From JAAXXJ01 sp964412455 (lineage in GTDB: Bacteria; Nitrospirota; UBA9217), in the NCBI GenBank assembly GCA_964412455.1, contig CAYPOT010000007.1:27551-91550 (forward strand): a DNA stretch of 64,000 nt, in the 5' to 3' direction. The notes under the pieces were generated by a model. That model had not been told where the DNA came from, made no database searches, and saw nothing but the letters and a program-made list of their open reading frames with translations. A program made the translations under genes and the position numbers. Positions 50,552 through 59,272 of the stretch are shown piece after piece. The first letter of the stretch is position 1. The number at the start of each line of letters is the position of its first letter.

Positions 50552-51478
50552 ATGAGAACGACAACCTGGCTGCTTTGTGCCGCACTTCTCATCTGCGCGG
50601 CGCCCGCGAGGGCGGGCGACAAGACCATCGGCGTGGTGATGGCCGGCAACATCGGCTATTATCAGGACCTGCACCGCGCTTTTGTCAACGGCCTCGTGAA
50701 GGAGGGTTTCGACCGCCGCAAGGTGGACACCCTGCTCCAGATGCCGGCGCCGGACCCCCTCTCCTGGACCAACGCCGTCCGGAAGCTGGTCGTGGCGGAC
50801 GTGAACGTGCTCATAACGTACGGCGGCGCCACCGCGCTGCTGGCCATCAGGGAAACAAAATCCGTCCCGATCGTCTACGCCGGAGTGTACGATCCCGCGG
50901 GTATAGGAGTGGCGGCCCGCAACATGACCGGCATCAGTTCCAAGGTGCCGCTCACGAGCCTCCTGAAATATGCCAAAAAGCTCCATGCCTTCACCAGGCT
51001 GGCGGTGGTCTACAACGAGCTGGAACCCGACTCGGTGCTGCAGGTCGAGGAGCTTGTGGCCCTTGAGGGCCAATACGGCTTCAAGACCGTGAAGATGGCC
51101 GTCAAGCGGGTCGATGACGCCCGGGCGCTCACCTTCGCCGGCAAGGCCGATATGGTGCTCATCTCGGTGAGCGCGACGGTCAATGAAGCGCTGGCAGATA
51201 TCGTGAAGACCGCCCACGACAGCAAGATCCCGACCCTGAGCCAGATGGGCGGCTCGGGCGACAAGGGGGTCATCCTGACCCTCGCCCCGAGCGCTGTCGA
51301 ACAGGGCGAGGCGGCTGCCCGCATCACGGCAAGGCTGCTGAACGGAGAAAGACCCGCCGGTATTGCGCCGGAAATGCCCAAGCTGATCGAACTGGTCCTG
51401 AACCTCAAGGAGGCCGCGAGCCTGGGGCTGAAGCCGTCCATGGACTTGATCTCCGACGCGACGAGGGTGATAAAATGA
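50552..51478 (+). CDS. ABC transporter-type substrate-binding protein (PF04392 family)
   Basis: A 308-residue periplasmic binding protein with a signal peptide ending AARAG. The fold is type I periplasmic binding: KTIGVVMAGNIGYYQDLHRAF, LITYGGATALLAIRETKSVPIVYAGVYDP, and GVILTLAPSAVEQGEAAARITARLL. No permease or ATPase is adjacent. Instead the gene overlaps a chemoreceptor by 4 bases, so it may deliver a ligand signal to that receptor. The ligand is unknown; relatives bind tryptophan or similar aromatic solutes. Confidence 0.87.
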   Translation: MRTTTWLLCAALLICAAPARAGDKTIGVVMAGNIGYYQDLHRAFVNGLVKEGFDRRKVDTLLQMPAPDPLSWTNAVRKLVVADVNVLITYGGATALLAIRETKSVPIVYAGVYDPAGIGVAARNMTGISSKVPLTSLLKYAKKLHAFTRLAVVYNELEPDSVLQVEELVALEGQYGFKTVKMAVKRVDDARALTFAGKADMVLISVSATVNEALADIVKTAHDSKIPTLSQMGGSGDKGVILTLAPSAVEQGEAAARITARLLNGERPAGIAPEMPKLIELVLNLKEAASLGLKPSMDLISDATRVIK

Positions 51479-53568
51479 AGCTGTGGGATGGAATGACGCT
51501 GAAAGCAAGAGCGGTCGTCGCCACCGGCGGCATCCTGCTCGCGGCCCTCGCGCTGAACACGGGCCTCAATATCTATAGCGCGGCGGGGAAATACCGGGAA
51601 GCGGTGATCGGGCAGACCACGGCGCTGGCCGAAGGCATCAGAAAGGACATTGAGAAGGTCACCGGGTTCGGCCTGCCGCTGAGCGCTTTGGACGGCATGA
51701 GCGAAAAGCTCCTCGGGCTCATGGAAAGCGACCGCGAGATCTCCCGCGCCATGGTCGTCGACAAGGACGGCAAGATCCTCTATTCGACCGACCGGGCCCG
51801 CGAGGGCACAAAGACGAACGATCCCGGCAGCCGCGCGGCCATGGAAGCCACTGCCCCGCTGGTGCAAGAATACTCCGATGAAACGGGGGGCCAGTATGAA
51901 AGGGTCATCCCTCTCGTGGATCCTGACGGTGCGAAAATGGGGGTGTTCCGGATCGCGCTCAAGGCAAGCGCGGTTAACCGCCCGCTCCGGGAACTGCTCG
52001 TCTGGTCGCTTATGGTGGGGGTCGTGACGTTCGTGCTCGCCACCTATCTGGTGACCATATTCATGAAACGCCTGATCACCGACCCCCTGGGGCACATGGC
52101 CCGGGACGCGACCCTGATGGCGGGGGGAGACCTCGCCCGGCAGGTCGACGTGAGCGGAAAGACCGAGATCTCCGAGCTGGGCACCGCGATCAACACCCTG
52201 TCCTCCAGCCTCCGGGAAATGCTCGGCCGGATCAATCAAATGACCGGTGGGCTGGGCGAAGCCATGAAGATCATGAACACGGCAACGCAGAAGATGAGCC
52301 AGGGCGCCCGGGTCCAGCTGGAGGCCGGAGAGCAGACGGCCATGACGGTCGGCGAGATGATCGCCTCGATCAAGGGCGTCGCGGAGAACGCGGCGGAGAT
52401 GTCCCAGGCCGCGACGAACGCCTCGTCGTCGGTGGCGGAGATGGCAGCCTCCATCGAGGAGGCCGCCGAGAACGCCGGCGGGCTGTCCTCGGCGGCCGAG
52501 GACACGGCGTCCTCCATTGTGCAGACCCTGGCCTCGATCCGCCAGGTGACCGAGAATACCGAGGCGCTTTCCTCCTCGGCCGAGCAGACGTCATCCTCCA
52601 TTACGGAGATGAGCGCCACCGTGAAGGCGGTGGAACAGAAGGCGCAGGAATCGGCGCGGCTCGCCGAAAAGGTCGCAAAGAGCGCATCTCAACAGGGGAT
52701 GGCGGCGGCCCGGGAAGCGATGACCGGCATGGAGAACATCCGCTCGACGGTGGAGACCACGGCGGAGGTGATCAACCGGCTCGGGAAACGGTCACAGGAG
52801 ATCGGGCAGATCCTGAAGGTGATCGACGAGGTGACGGACCAGACCAGCCTGCTTGCCCTGAACGCGGCCATTCTCGCGGCGCAGGCCGGAGAGCACGGGA
52901 AAGGATTCTCCGTGGTTGCCGAGGAGATCCGCGAATTGGCGGAGCGCACAGCGGCCTCCACCAAGGAGATCGCCAATGTCATCGCCGCCGTCCAGCAGGA
53001 GACCGCGGCCAGCGTGCAGGCCATGGGCAAAGGCCTGCGGGCCGTGGAGAGCGGCGTGGACCTCGTGAAAATAACAAGCGATGTCTTTGAAGATGTGGCG
53101 GAGAGCTCCAAGCAATCAGCGGACATGGCGCGCGCCATCGAACTGACCACGGCCGAGCAGGCCAAAGGGTTGGCCCAGATCACCGACGCGTCCGTGAACA
53201 TCGCGGAGCAGATCGAGCAGATCGCCCATGCCATGCAGGAGCAGCAAAAGGGCAGCGAGCGCATCGCCCAGGCGGCGGAGAAAATGCGGGACATCACCCG
53301 GCAGATGAAGACGGCGACGCAGGAGCAGACCATCGGGAGCAAGCAGATCGCCAGGGCCATGGAGGCGGTTACCGTCCAGGCCGCCCAGGTGGCCAGGTCC
53401 ACATCGGAGCAGGGCCTCGGCGCGCAGCACATAAGCGAGGCCATCACCCGCATCCAGAAGATCACCGAAGAAAATGTGAACGTATCCGTGGAGATGGACA
53501 TGGCCGAGATGGCCCTCCGGGAAAAGGGCGACGCCCTTCAATCGGAGCTGCAGAAGTTCAAACTTTAG
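51475..53568 (+). CDS. Methyl-accepting chemotaxis protein
   Basis: A 697-residue chemoreceptor with a first membrane helix (about 13-33), a periplasmic sensor of about 140 residues with VVDKDGKILYSTD typical of PAS-like/Cache folds, a second helix (about 178-200), HAMP (about 200-250) and a long coiled-coil signalling domain. The hairpin tip is DEVTDQTSLLALNAAILAAQAGEHGKGFSVVAEEIRELAERTA. There is no C-terminal CheR-tethering pentapeptide. It starts within the stop of the binding-protein gene. Confidence 0.94.
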   Translation: MKLWDGMTLKARAVVATGGILLAALALNTGLNIYSAAGKYREAVIGQTTALAEGIRKDIEKVTGFGLPLSALDGMSEKLLGLMESDREISRAMVVDKDGKILYSTDRAREGTKTNDPGSRAAMEATAPLVQEYSDETGGQYERVIPLVDPDGAKMGVFRIALKASAVNRPLRELLVWSLMVGVVTFVLATYLVTIFMKRLITDPLGHMARDATLMAGGDLARQVDVSGKTEISELGTAINTLSSSLREMLGRINQMTGGLGEAMKIMNTATQKMSQGARVQLEAGEQTAMTVGEMIASIKGVAENAAEMSQAATNASSSVAEMAASIEEAAENAGGLSSAAEDTASSIVQTLASIRQVTENTEALSSSAEQTSSSITEMSATVKAVEQKAQESARLAEKVAKSASQQGMAAAREAMTGMENIRSTVETTAEVINRLGKRSQEIGQILKVIDEVTDQTSLLALNAAILAAQAGEHGKGFSVVAEEIRELAERTAASTKEIANVIAAVQQETAASVQAMGKGLRAVESGVDLVKITSDVFEDVAESSKQSADMARAIELTTAEQAKGLAQITDASVNIAEQIEQIAHAMQEQQKGSERIAQAAEKMRDITRQMKTATQEQTIGSKQIARAMEAVTVQAAQVARSTSEQGLGAQHISEAITRIQKITEENVNVSVEMDMAEMALREKGDALQSELQKFKL

Positions 53569-53585
53569 CCCGCGCACAGGAAGGT

Positions 53586-55688
53586 ATGGAAAAAACATTC
53601 AAAGAGAGGCTCAAAGATACGATCAGATCGAGCATGGGGCTCAAGCTCGTGGTCACCCTGTCAGGGTGGGTCCTGCTCCTCATGCTGCTGGGCACGGTAT
53701 TTGTCGCGCGTTTGCTCACTGACTATCAGTACCAGGCCATGGAGGACCGGGGCCGGGAGATCGGGACCGTCCTCGCGAAGTCCATGGTCGACCGTTTTAT
53801 CGCGGGCGACCTGGTCGGCCTTAACATGATCGTGGAAGACGTCGTGAAGTCCCGGGATATGATCTCCCTGGTATTCCTGAAGGACGACGGGACTCCCCTG
53901 ACCGGCACGCGCGAAAGCTTCAACGCGGGGAATGCCAAGGTAAAAGCCCTGATGGCAACGGAACGGACGGAGGATGTGCTCAAGCTGTCCTCGGTCATTC
54001 GCCGAGAGCTTTCTCCCGTCGAGGTTTCCGTGGACGTCCTGCTCCAGGGGGCCAGGCTGGGGGAGATCCGTCTGGCCTTCTCCCGCGCGGATGTTCGCGC
54101 GAACGCCGTAAAGATCGTGCTCCTGCTGATGGGCACCGCCCTGGTGATCGTCCTGTCGATATCGGGTCTTGTGTATTTCATGACGCGCCGGATGATCGCG
54201 GCCCCGACCAGCGCCGCGGAGGCCGTGGCGTCGGCAATAGCGGCCGGTGACCTGACGCAGTCCGTTCGGGTGAGCACCATCGACGAGATCGGCAACCTCG
54301 GACGGGGGCTCAACCGCATGATCATCGGGCTCAAGGGCATGATCAGGAACATACAGGCGTCCTCCGAAAAACTCGGGACGGTGTCGGGCGAGGTTGCGGA
54401 CGTCGCGGTGAGCGTCCTGGCCGCGGGCAGGGTGCAGAACGAGGCTGTGGAAGAGGCCGCATCGTCGGTGAACGAAATGCATTATGCCCTGAAGGAGATC
54501 GGCGGGAGCATGGATGATCTCAGCGAGACCGCGGAGCAATCATCGTCTACGGTGATGGAGACCGCGGCCTCCATCGATGAGGTCGCCCGCCTCATGACCG
54601 ACCTTTCCTCCTCCATCGAAGAGACTTCCGCGGCCATTACGCAGATGTCGGCGTCGATCCGTCAGAACGCCGAGAGCGTCAAGGTCCTTTCGGTGCTGGC
54701 CGGCGAGACCGCGTCATCGACCACCGAAATCAGCGCTGCGGTCCGAGAAGTGGAATCCGGCGCGAAACAGTCGGTCGGCCTCGCCGAAGCGGTCACCGCG
54801 GACGCCCGGGACCTCGGGATGCGGTCCATCGAGAAGACGATCGAGGGGATGCGCCGCATCGAGGAAGAGTCGCAGCGGACCGCTGACGTCATCAACCGGC
54901 TCGGTGAGCGCGCCGAGAACATCGGCGGCATCCTGACGGTCATCGAGGACGTCACGGACCAGACCAGCCTTCTTGCCCTGAACGCCGCCATTCTGGCGGC
55001 CCAGGCCGGCGAGCACGGAAAAGGGTTCGCCGTGGTCGCCGCCGAGATCCGGGAGCTGGCCAACCGCACCGCATCGTCGACCTCGGAGATCGGGAAGCTC
55101 ATCGTGTCCGTACAGGAGGAGTCCCGGGAGGCGGTGGAGGTCATGCGGAACGGGGTGCAATTGGCGGCGGAGGGGACCCGGCTTGCCCGGGAGACCGGGG
55201 ACGCCCTCAGGAAGATCCTTGAACGCGCGGACCAGTCGCGCGAGATGAGCCGAAGCATCAGCAGGGCCACGGCCGAACAGGTAACGGGCATCCGCCAGGT
55301 GAGTGAGGCCGTGGACGGGATCAATACGATGGCCCACCAGATCGAGCGGGCCACATCGGAACAGAGGACCGGCAGCGAGCAGATCATGCGCGCGTCGGAG
55401 AGGATGCGGGAGATCACCCATTTCGCCAAGTCGGCGACGACCGAGCAGGTGAAGGCGAGCCGCAACATCACCCATGTCATGGAGGACATGGGCTCCAAGG
55501 TGAACATGGTGAAACGGGCGTCGGGCGAGGTGAGGACGGGCAGCGACCTCATCGTGAAGGCCATTGAACAGATCAAGATGACGGCCCGGGAGAACGCTGA
55601 GCTGGCCTCCAAGCTGAACAGCGCCGTGGAGGTGCTCACGGCCCAGACGGGGTCGCTGAAGAACGAGCTCGGCCGGTTCACGACGTAA
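53586..55688 (+). CDS. Methyl-accepting chemotaxis protein
   Basis: A 700-residue chemoreceptor with the same architecture as its neighbour but a different sensor: helix 1 about 22-45, periplasmic part about 46-178 (DMISLVFLKDDGTPLTGTRE), helix 2 about 180-200, HAMP about 200-255 and a signalling coil whose tip is DVTDQTSLLALNAAILAAQAGEHGKGFAVVAAEIRELANRTA. The signalling halves of the two receptors are clearly related. AGGAAGG precedes the ATG, 17 bases after the previous stop. Confidence 0.94.
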   Translation: MEKTFKERLKDTIRSSMGLKLVVTLSGWVLLLMLLGTVFVARLLTDYQYQAMEDRGREIGTVLAKSMVDRFIAGDLVGLNMIVEDVVKSRDMISLVFLKDDGTPLTGTRESFNAGNAKVKALMATERTEDVLKLSSVIRRELSPVEVSVDVLLQGARLGEIRLAFSRADVRANAVKIVLLLMGTALVIVLSISGLVYFMTRRMIAAPTSAAEAVASAIAAGDLTQSVRVSTIDEIGNLGRGLNRMIIGLKGMIRNIQASSEKLGTVSGEVADVAVSVLAAGRVQNEAVEEAASSVNEMHYALKEIGGSMDDLSETAEQSSSTVMETAASIDEVARLMTDLSSSIEETSAAITQMSASIRQNAESVKVLSVLAGETASSTTEISAAVREVESGAKQSVGLAEAVTADARDLGMRSIEKTIEGMRRIEEESQRTADVINRLGERAENIGGILTVIEDVTDQTSLLALNAAILAAQAGEHGKGFAVVAAEIRELANRTASSTSEIGKLIVSVQEESREAVEVMRNGVQLAAEGTRLARETGDALRKILERADQSREMSRSISRATAEQVTGIRQVSEAVDGINTMAHQIERATSEQRTGSEQIMRASERMREITHFAKSATTEQVKASRNITHVMEDMGSKVNMVKRASGEVRTGSDLIVKAIEQIKMTARENAELASKLNSAVEVLTAQTGSLKNELGRFTT

Positions 55689-55730
55689 AGCTTGACGAGA
55701 GACTTATGCAAACGCAAAGTTTTGTTACAC

Positions 55731-55815
55731 TGTCTTTGCGAGCGCCCGAAGGGAGCGCGGCAGTCTCGTTGTAAAGAAAAAGATTGCTTCGTCGCTACGC
55801 TCCTCGCAATGACAC
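55731..55815. repeat. MITE-like repeat copy
   Basis: TGTCTTTGCGAGCG at the left and AGATTGCTTCGTCGCTACGCTCCTCGCAATGACA at the right match the interior of the element at 44318-44462. The outer terminal repeats are missing. Confidence 0.65.
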
Positions 55816-55873
55816 AATAGTAAGCGCGTTTGTATTAGTTTCGAGCAACGAGAGGATGCCGGGCCACTCCGGA

Positions 55874-56407
55874 ATGAGCATGCTACGGGATACCAAAGTC
55901 AGAAAAAAGGCGGCAACCGAGGACATAGCTCAGATCGTGACCTTTCACGTGGGGCAGGAGGAGTACGGTCTTGACATTGGGGCGATCACGGAGGCCATCC
56001 GGCCGCTGGTTATCACGCCGCTTCCCCGCATGCCGCAGTTCGTCGAAGGGGTGATCAATTTGCGCGGCATCATCATCCCGGTCGTTGACCTTCGCAAACG
56101 GTTCGGTTTCGCGGATATCCGGAACGATCCCCGCAAGATGCGCATGATCATCATCCGGGGCGCCCTGCCCGGGACGGGCGGTCCGCTGAAGCCGCTCGCC
56201 CTGGTGGTGGACTCCGTGCGCGAGGTCCTGCACATTCCTCTTCGCCAGATCGAGCCCGCGCCCGCGGCGGCGACCGGCGAGCAGGCCGGATTCATCGGGG
56301 GTGTTGCCAAGGCGATGGACCGGCTCATTATTATTATCGATATCACCAGGATCCTGAGTGGTGAAGAACGGACAGCATTGGCGGAGGCAGGCAATGTCCA
56401 CCCTTGA
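55874..56407 (+). CDS. cheW: CheW coupling protein
   Basis: A 177-residue CheW: IVTFHVGQEEYGLDIGAITEAIRPL, FVEGVINLRGIIIPVVDLRKRFGF and LALVVDSVREVLHIP. The frame is open further upstream but runs into the MITE-like repeat, so one of the ATG codons at 55856, 55874 or 55880 is the start; I chose 55874 without strong ribosome-site support. The 3' end overlaps the HEAT gene by 14 bases. Confidence 0.88.
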   Translation: MSMLRDTKVRKKAATEDIAQIVTFHVGQEEYGLDIGAITEAIRPLVITPLPRMPQFVEGVINLRGIIIPVVDLRKRFGFADIRNDPRKMRMIIIRGALPGTGGPLKPLALVVDSVREVLHIPLRQIEPAPAAATGEQAGFIGGVAKAMDRLIIIIDITRILSGEERTALAEAGNVHP

Positions 56408-58385
56408 GAATTTAAGCAGAAAGCTCGGGAGCAGCGATGCCGAGGAGCGCCGTGAGGCAGTGATAGATCTCGGGCGCACCGGAAGGGGGGCGATCCCCCT
56501 GCTGCTTCGTGCCCTGGGAGACACGGACTGGAGGGTGAGGAAGACGGCCGTAGAGGGGCTGGTTTCGTTTGCCGGCGATGACGTTACCAGCGGTCTGGTA
56601 CAGCGCTTGAGCGCAGAGGACAATGCCGGCGCGCGGAACTCGGCCATCGAGGCGCTGGTCCGGATCGGGGCCGACGCGGTGGGCCGGCTCCTGCCGATCC
56701 TGGAGACACGTGATCCCGATGTGCGGAAATTCGCCGCCGATGTCCTGGGGGACATTCGGGACGCCCGTGCGGTCCCGGGGCTCATGGAAAAGCTGAAGGA
56801 CCACGATGAAAATGTCCGGGTGGCGGCCGCGGAGGCCCTGGGAAAGATCGGGGACCGTCGCGCCGTAGACGTCCTCATTGGTTGCCTGACCGCGAACGAT
56901 CAGAGCTGGCTCGACTATGCCGCCGCCGAGGCCCTGGGCGAGATCGGCGATGAGCGCGCTCTTGGCCCGTTGCTGGCCGCGTTGGGGCGGAGCAGTCTCC
57001 GGGAGCCGGTCCTGGAGTCCCTCGGCAAGATCGGCAATGTGCAGACGCTTTCTCCGCTTATCAACGGACTTGTCGACCCGCTTCGCATTGTGCGCGAAGT
57101 ATCCGTTGTCGCCCTTGCCGCCGTGCACCGGAAGAGCCTGCCTGCCGACCGCGGACAGATCATCACCGCGGTCCGTTCCGGGATCGAGGGCCAGGCGTTC
57201 CCGCTGCTCGACGAGCTTATCGATACGAGCGGCGGCGAGCTGCAAAAAGCGGCGGTTGCCGTCCTCGGATGGACCGGCAGGCCGTCTGTGGTCCCGAAAC
57301 TGCTTTCCCTGCTGCTCGACGAAGAGATGGAGGACGTTGTGGTCCAGGCCCTTCGTCACCTGGGAACGGAGGGGGTGTCGCTGCTTCTCGACCGTCTCGG
57401 GGACGATAATGTCCTGGTCCGCCGTGTCGTGGCCATGGTGCTGGGAGAGTTCGGAAGGCGCGAAGCCGAGGACGCGCTCCTCTCCCTGCTCGATGATGAG
57501 AACGGACACGTCCGCGGCGCCGCGGCAGAGTCCCTCGGCCGGCTCAGGAGCGCGAAAGCGGCCCCGCCCCTCCTGCGGCTTCTGGAAGATGAGTACGAGA
57601 ACGTGCAGGAATGTGCGATCCGCGCCCTCGCCGACATCGGGGACGAGTCGGTCCTGGACGTCCCCCTGAGGGATTTTACGTCGCAGGAAGCCGGCATGCG
57701 CAGGAACATCGTCCGCCTCCTGGGGCTGTTCGGCACGGAAAGGGCCATGGACGCACTGGCTTTTGCCCTGAAAGATGAGGAGCCGGCAGTGCGGAAGGCC
57801 GTGGTCATCGCCCTGGATACGATCCGCGGCAGCCAGACCTCGCGTCCTCTCCTGCTGGCCATTACCGACGATGATCCGGAAGTGCGGATGCTGGCGGCCG
57901 AGGCGCTGGGAAAGTCCGGCGCCACAGAGGCTTCCGACGCGCTTATTCCCCTGCTGGATGACGAGGACCTCTGGGTCCGTGCCGCAGCGGCACGGGCGCT
58001 GGGAAGGATCGGCGCCGACCGGTTCGGCGCGGTCCTCGCCGGCCACCTGAAAGAGGCCAGAGACATTTTTCTTCTTGCGCTCGTTGATGTGGTGGGCAAC
58101 GCAGCTGTCCGCGAAGCGCTGGACCCTCTCCTCGCCCTGGAGGGCCATCCCGACCCCGAAGTACGCAAGACCGTCCTGCATGCCCTTTCGTCCTATGAAT
58201 GGATCCGCGTTCGCCCCGTTGTCCTGTCGCGCCTTTCCGATCCCCACTGGAGCGTGAGAAAATCGGCAACGGAGATCCTGAAGCAGCGGAGAGACTCGGC
58301 CACCGATCTCCTGCTCGAGCAGCTGGCCGCGGCAGATCCGGATATGACCGTCCGGCAGGCGGCCCGTGACGCCCTGGGGAAATAA
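56394..58385 (+). CDS. HEAT-repeat (PBS lyase type) scaffold protein
   Basis: A 663-residue protein built almost entirely of about 20 HEAT/PBS-lyase repeats of roughly 31 residues, recognisable by recurring D-x-x-V-R-x-x-A-A-x-A-L-G (for example DPDVRKFAADVLGDI, DENVRVAAAEALGKI, DPEVRMLAAEALGKS). No catalytic residues or export signal are seen. It lies between cheW and cheR and overlaps cheW, so it probably scaffolds or regulates chemosensory proteins. A GGAGG site precedes the ATG. The 936-codon antisense frame opposite it is a composition shadow. Confidence 0.9.
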   Translation: MSTLENLSRKLGSSDAEERREAVIDLGRTGRGAIPLLLRALGDTDWRVRKTAVEGLVSFAGDDVTSGLVQRLSAEDNAGARNSAIEALVRIGADAVGRLLPILETRDPDVRKFAADVLGDIRDARAVPGLMEKLKDHDENVRVAAAEALGKIGDRRAVDVLIGCLTANDQSWLDYAAAEALGEIGDERALGPLLAALGRSSLREPVLESLGKIGNVQTLSPLINGLVDPLRIVREVSVVALAAVHRKSLPADRGQIITAVRSGIEGQAFPLLDELIDTSGGELQKAAVAVLGWTGRPSVVPKLLSLLLDEEMEDVVVQALRHLGTEGVSLLLDRLGDDNVLVRRVVAMVLGEFGRREAEDALLSLLDDENGHVRGAAAESLGRLRSAKAAPPLLRLLEDEYENVQECAIRALADIGDESVLDVPLRDFTSQEAGMRRNIVRLLGLFGTERAMDALAFALKDEEPAVRKAVVIALDTIRGSQTSRPLLLAITDDDPEVRMLAAEALGKSGATEASDALIPLLDDEDLWVRAAAARALGRIGADRFGAVLAGHLKEARDIFLLALVDVVGNAAVREALDPLLALEGHPDPEVRKTVLHALSSYEWIRVRPVVLSRLSDPHWSVRKSATEILKQRRDSATDLLLEQLAAADPDMTVRQAARDALGK

Positions 58386-59249
58386 ATGTTCAACGACCAG
58401 CTCATCCCGCTTCCCGAGGACGTGTTCCGGCTCCTGCGGGACTTTATCCACGACTACTGCGGCATCTTCTTTGATGACGGCTCGAAGTTCCTGCTGGAGC
58501 GGCGTCTCAACCGAAGGCTCGAGCAGCATCAGCTGAAGAGCTTTGAGGAGTACTATCACTTTCTCCGGTATGACCGGAAACGCGAGGAAGAGATCGTTGT
58601 CCTCGTGGACAATCTCACGACCAACGAAACCTATTTTTTCCGGGAAGTCGCCCAGCTCAAGGCGTTCTCCGAAGAGATCCTCCCCGAGCTTCGCAGCAGG
58701 AATGCCGGAAAAAAAAGCCTGCGCATCTGGAGCGCCGGGTGCTCGACCGGTGAGGAGCCGCATACGATCGCGATGCTCCTGCTGGAGTCCGGTAACTGGT
58801 GGCGCGACTGGCAGGTGGAGATCATGGGGAGCGACATCAGCCAGCGCGTCCTGCACACGGCACGCAAGGGACTGTACAAGAAAGGATCCCACCGGGCGAC
58901 GCCGCCCGATATGCTGCAGAAGTATTTTGTCGAAGAAGGCAAAGGCGACTATCGGATCATCGATGCCGTGCGACAGCTCGTGTCCTTCAGTTATGTCAAC
59001 CTTCTGGACCCTTACAAGACAAGCCTGATCCGGGACCTGGACATCATCTTCTGCAGAAATGTCATCATTTACTTCGATCGCAATTCCAAGAAGAAGGTGA
59101 TCGAAATCTTCCACGACAAGCTGCAGGAGGGCGGCTACCTCCTGCTCGGACACTCGGAATCCCTCATCAACCTTTCCACCGCGTTTACCCTGCGCACCTT
59201 GCAGCATGACATGGTGTATCAAAAGCCGGTCCGTGTGCGGACCGGGTGA
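58386..59249 (+). CDS. cheR: Chemoreceptor methyltransferase CheR
   Basis: A 287-residue SAM-dependent glutamate methyltransferase. N-terminal CheR-N helical domain (about 1-75), then SAM fold with IWSAGCSTGEEPHTIAMLL near residue 115, LDIIFCRNVIIYF near residue 218 and GYLLLGHSESL near residue 255. The ATG abuts the HEAT gene stop. Without pentapeptide tethers on the two receptors it must dock on them directly. Confidence 0.95.
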   Translation: MFNDQLIPLPEDVFRLLRDFIHDYCGIFFDDGSKFLLERRLNRRLEQHQLKSFEEYYHFLRYDRKREEEIVVLVDNLTTNETYFFREVAQLKAFSEEILPELRSRNAGKKSLRIWSAGCSTGEEPHTIAMLLLESGNWWRDWQVEIMGSDISQRVLHTARKGLYKKGSHRATPPDMLQKYFVEEGKGDYRIIDAVRQLVSFSYVNLLDPYKTSLIRDLDIIFCRNVIIYFDRNSKKKVIEIFHDKLQEGGYLLLGHSESLINLSTAFTLRTLQHDMVYQKPVRVRTG

Positions 59250-59272
59250 TCCGCCACGGGAAAGACACCGCC

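Noticed and set aside
56412..59222. 936-codon open frame on the minus strand opposite the HEAT and cheR genes
   Set aside because: It is antisense to two well-supported genes, has shadow composition (Arg, Gly, Gln, His rich without domains) and arises from GC-rich codon bias.
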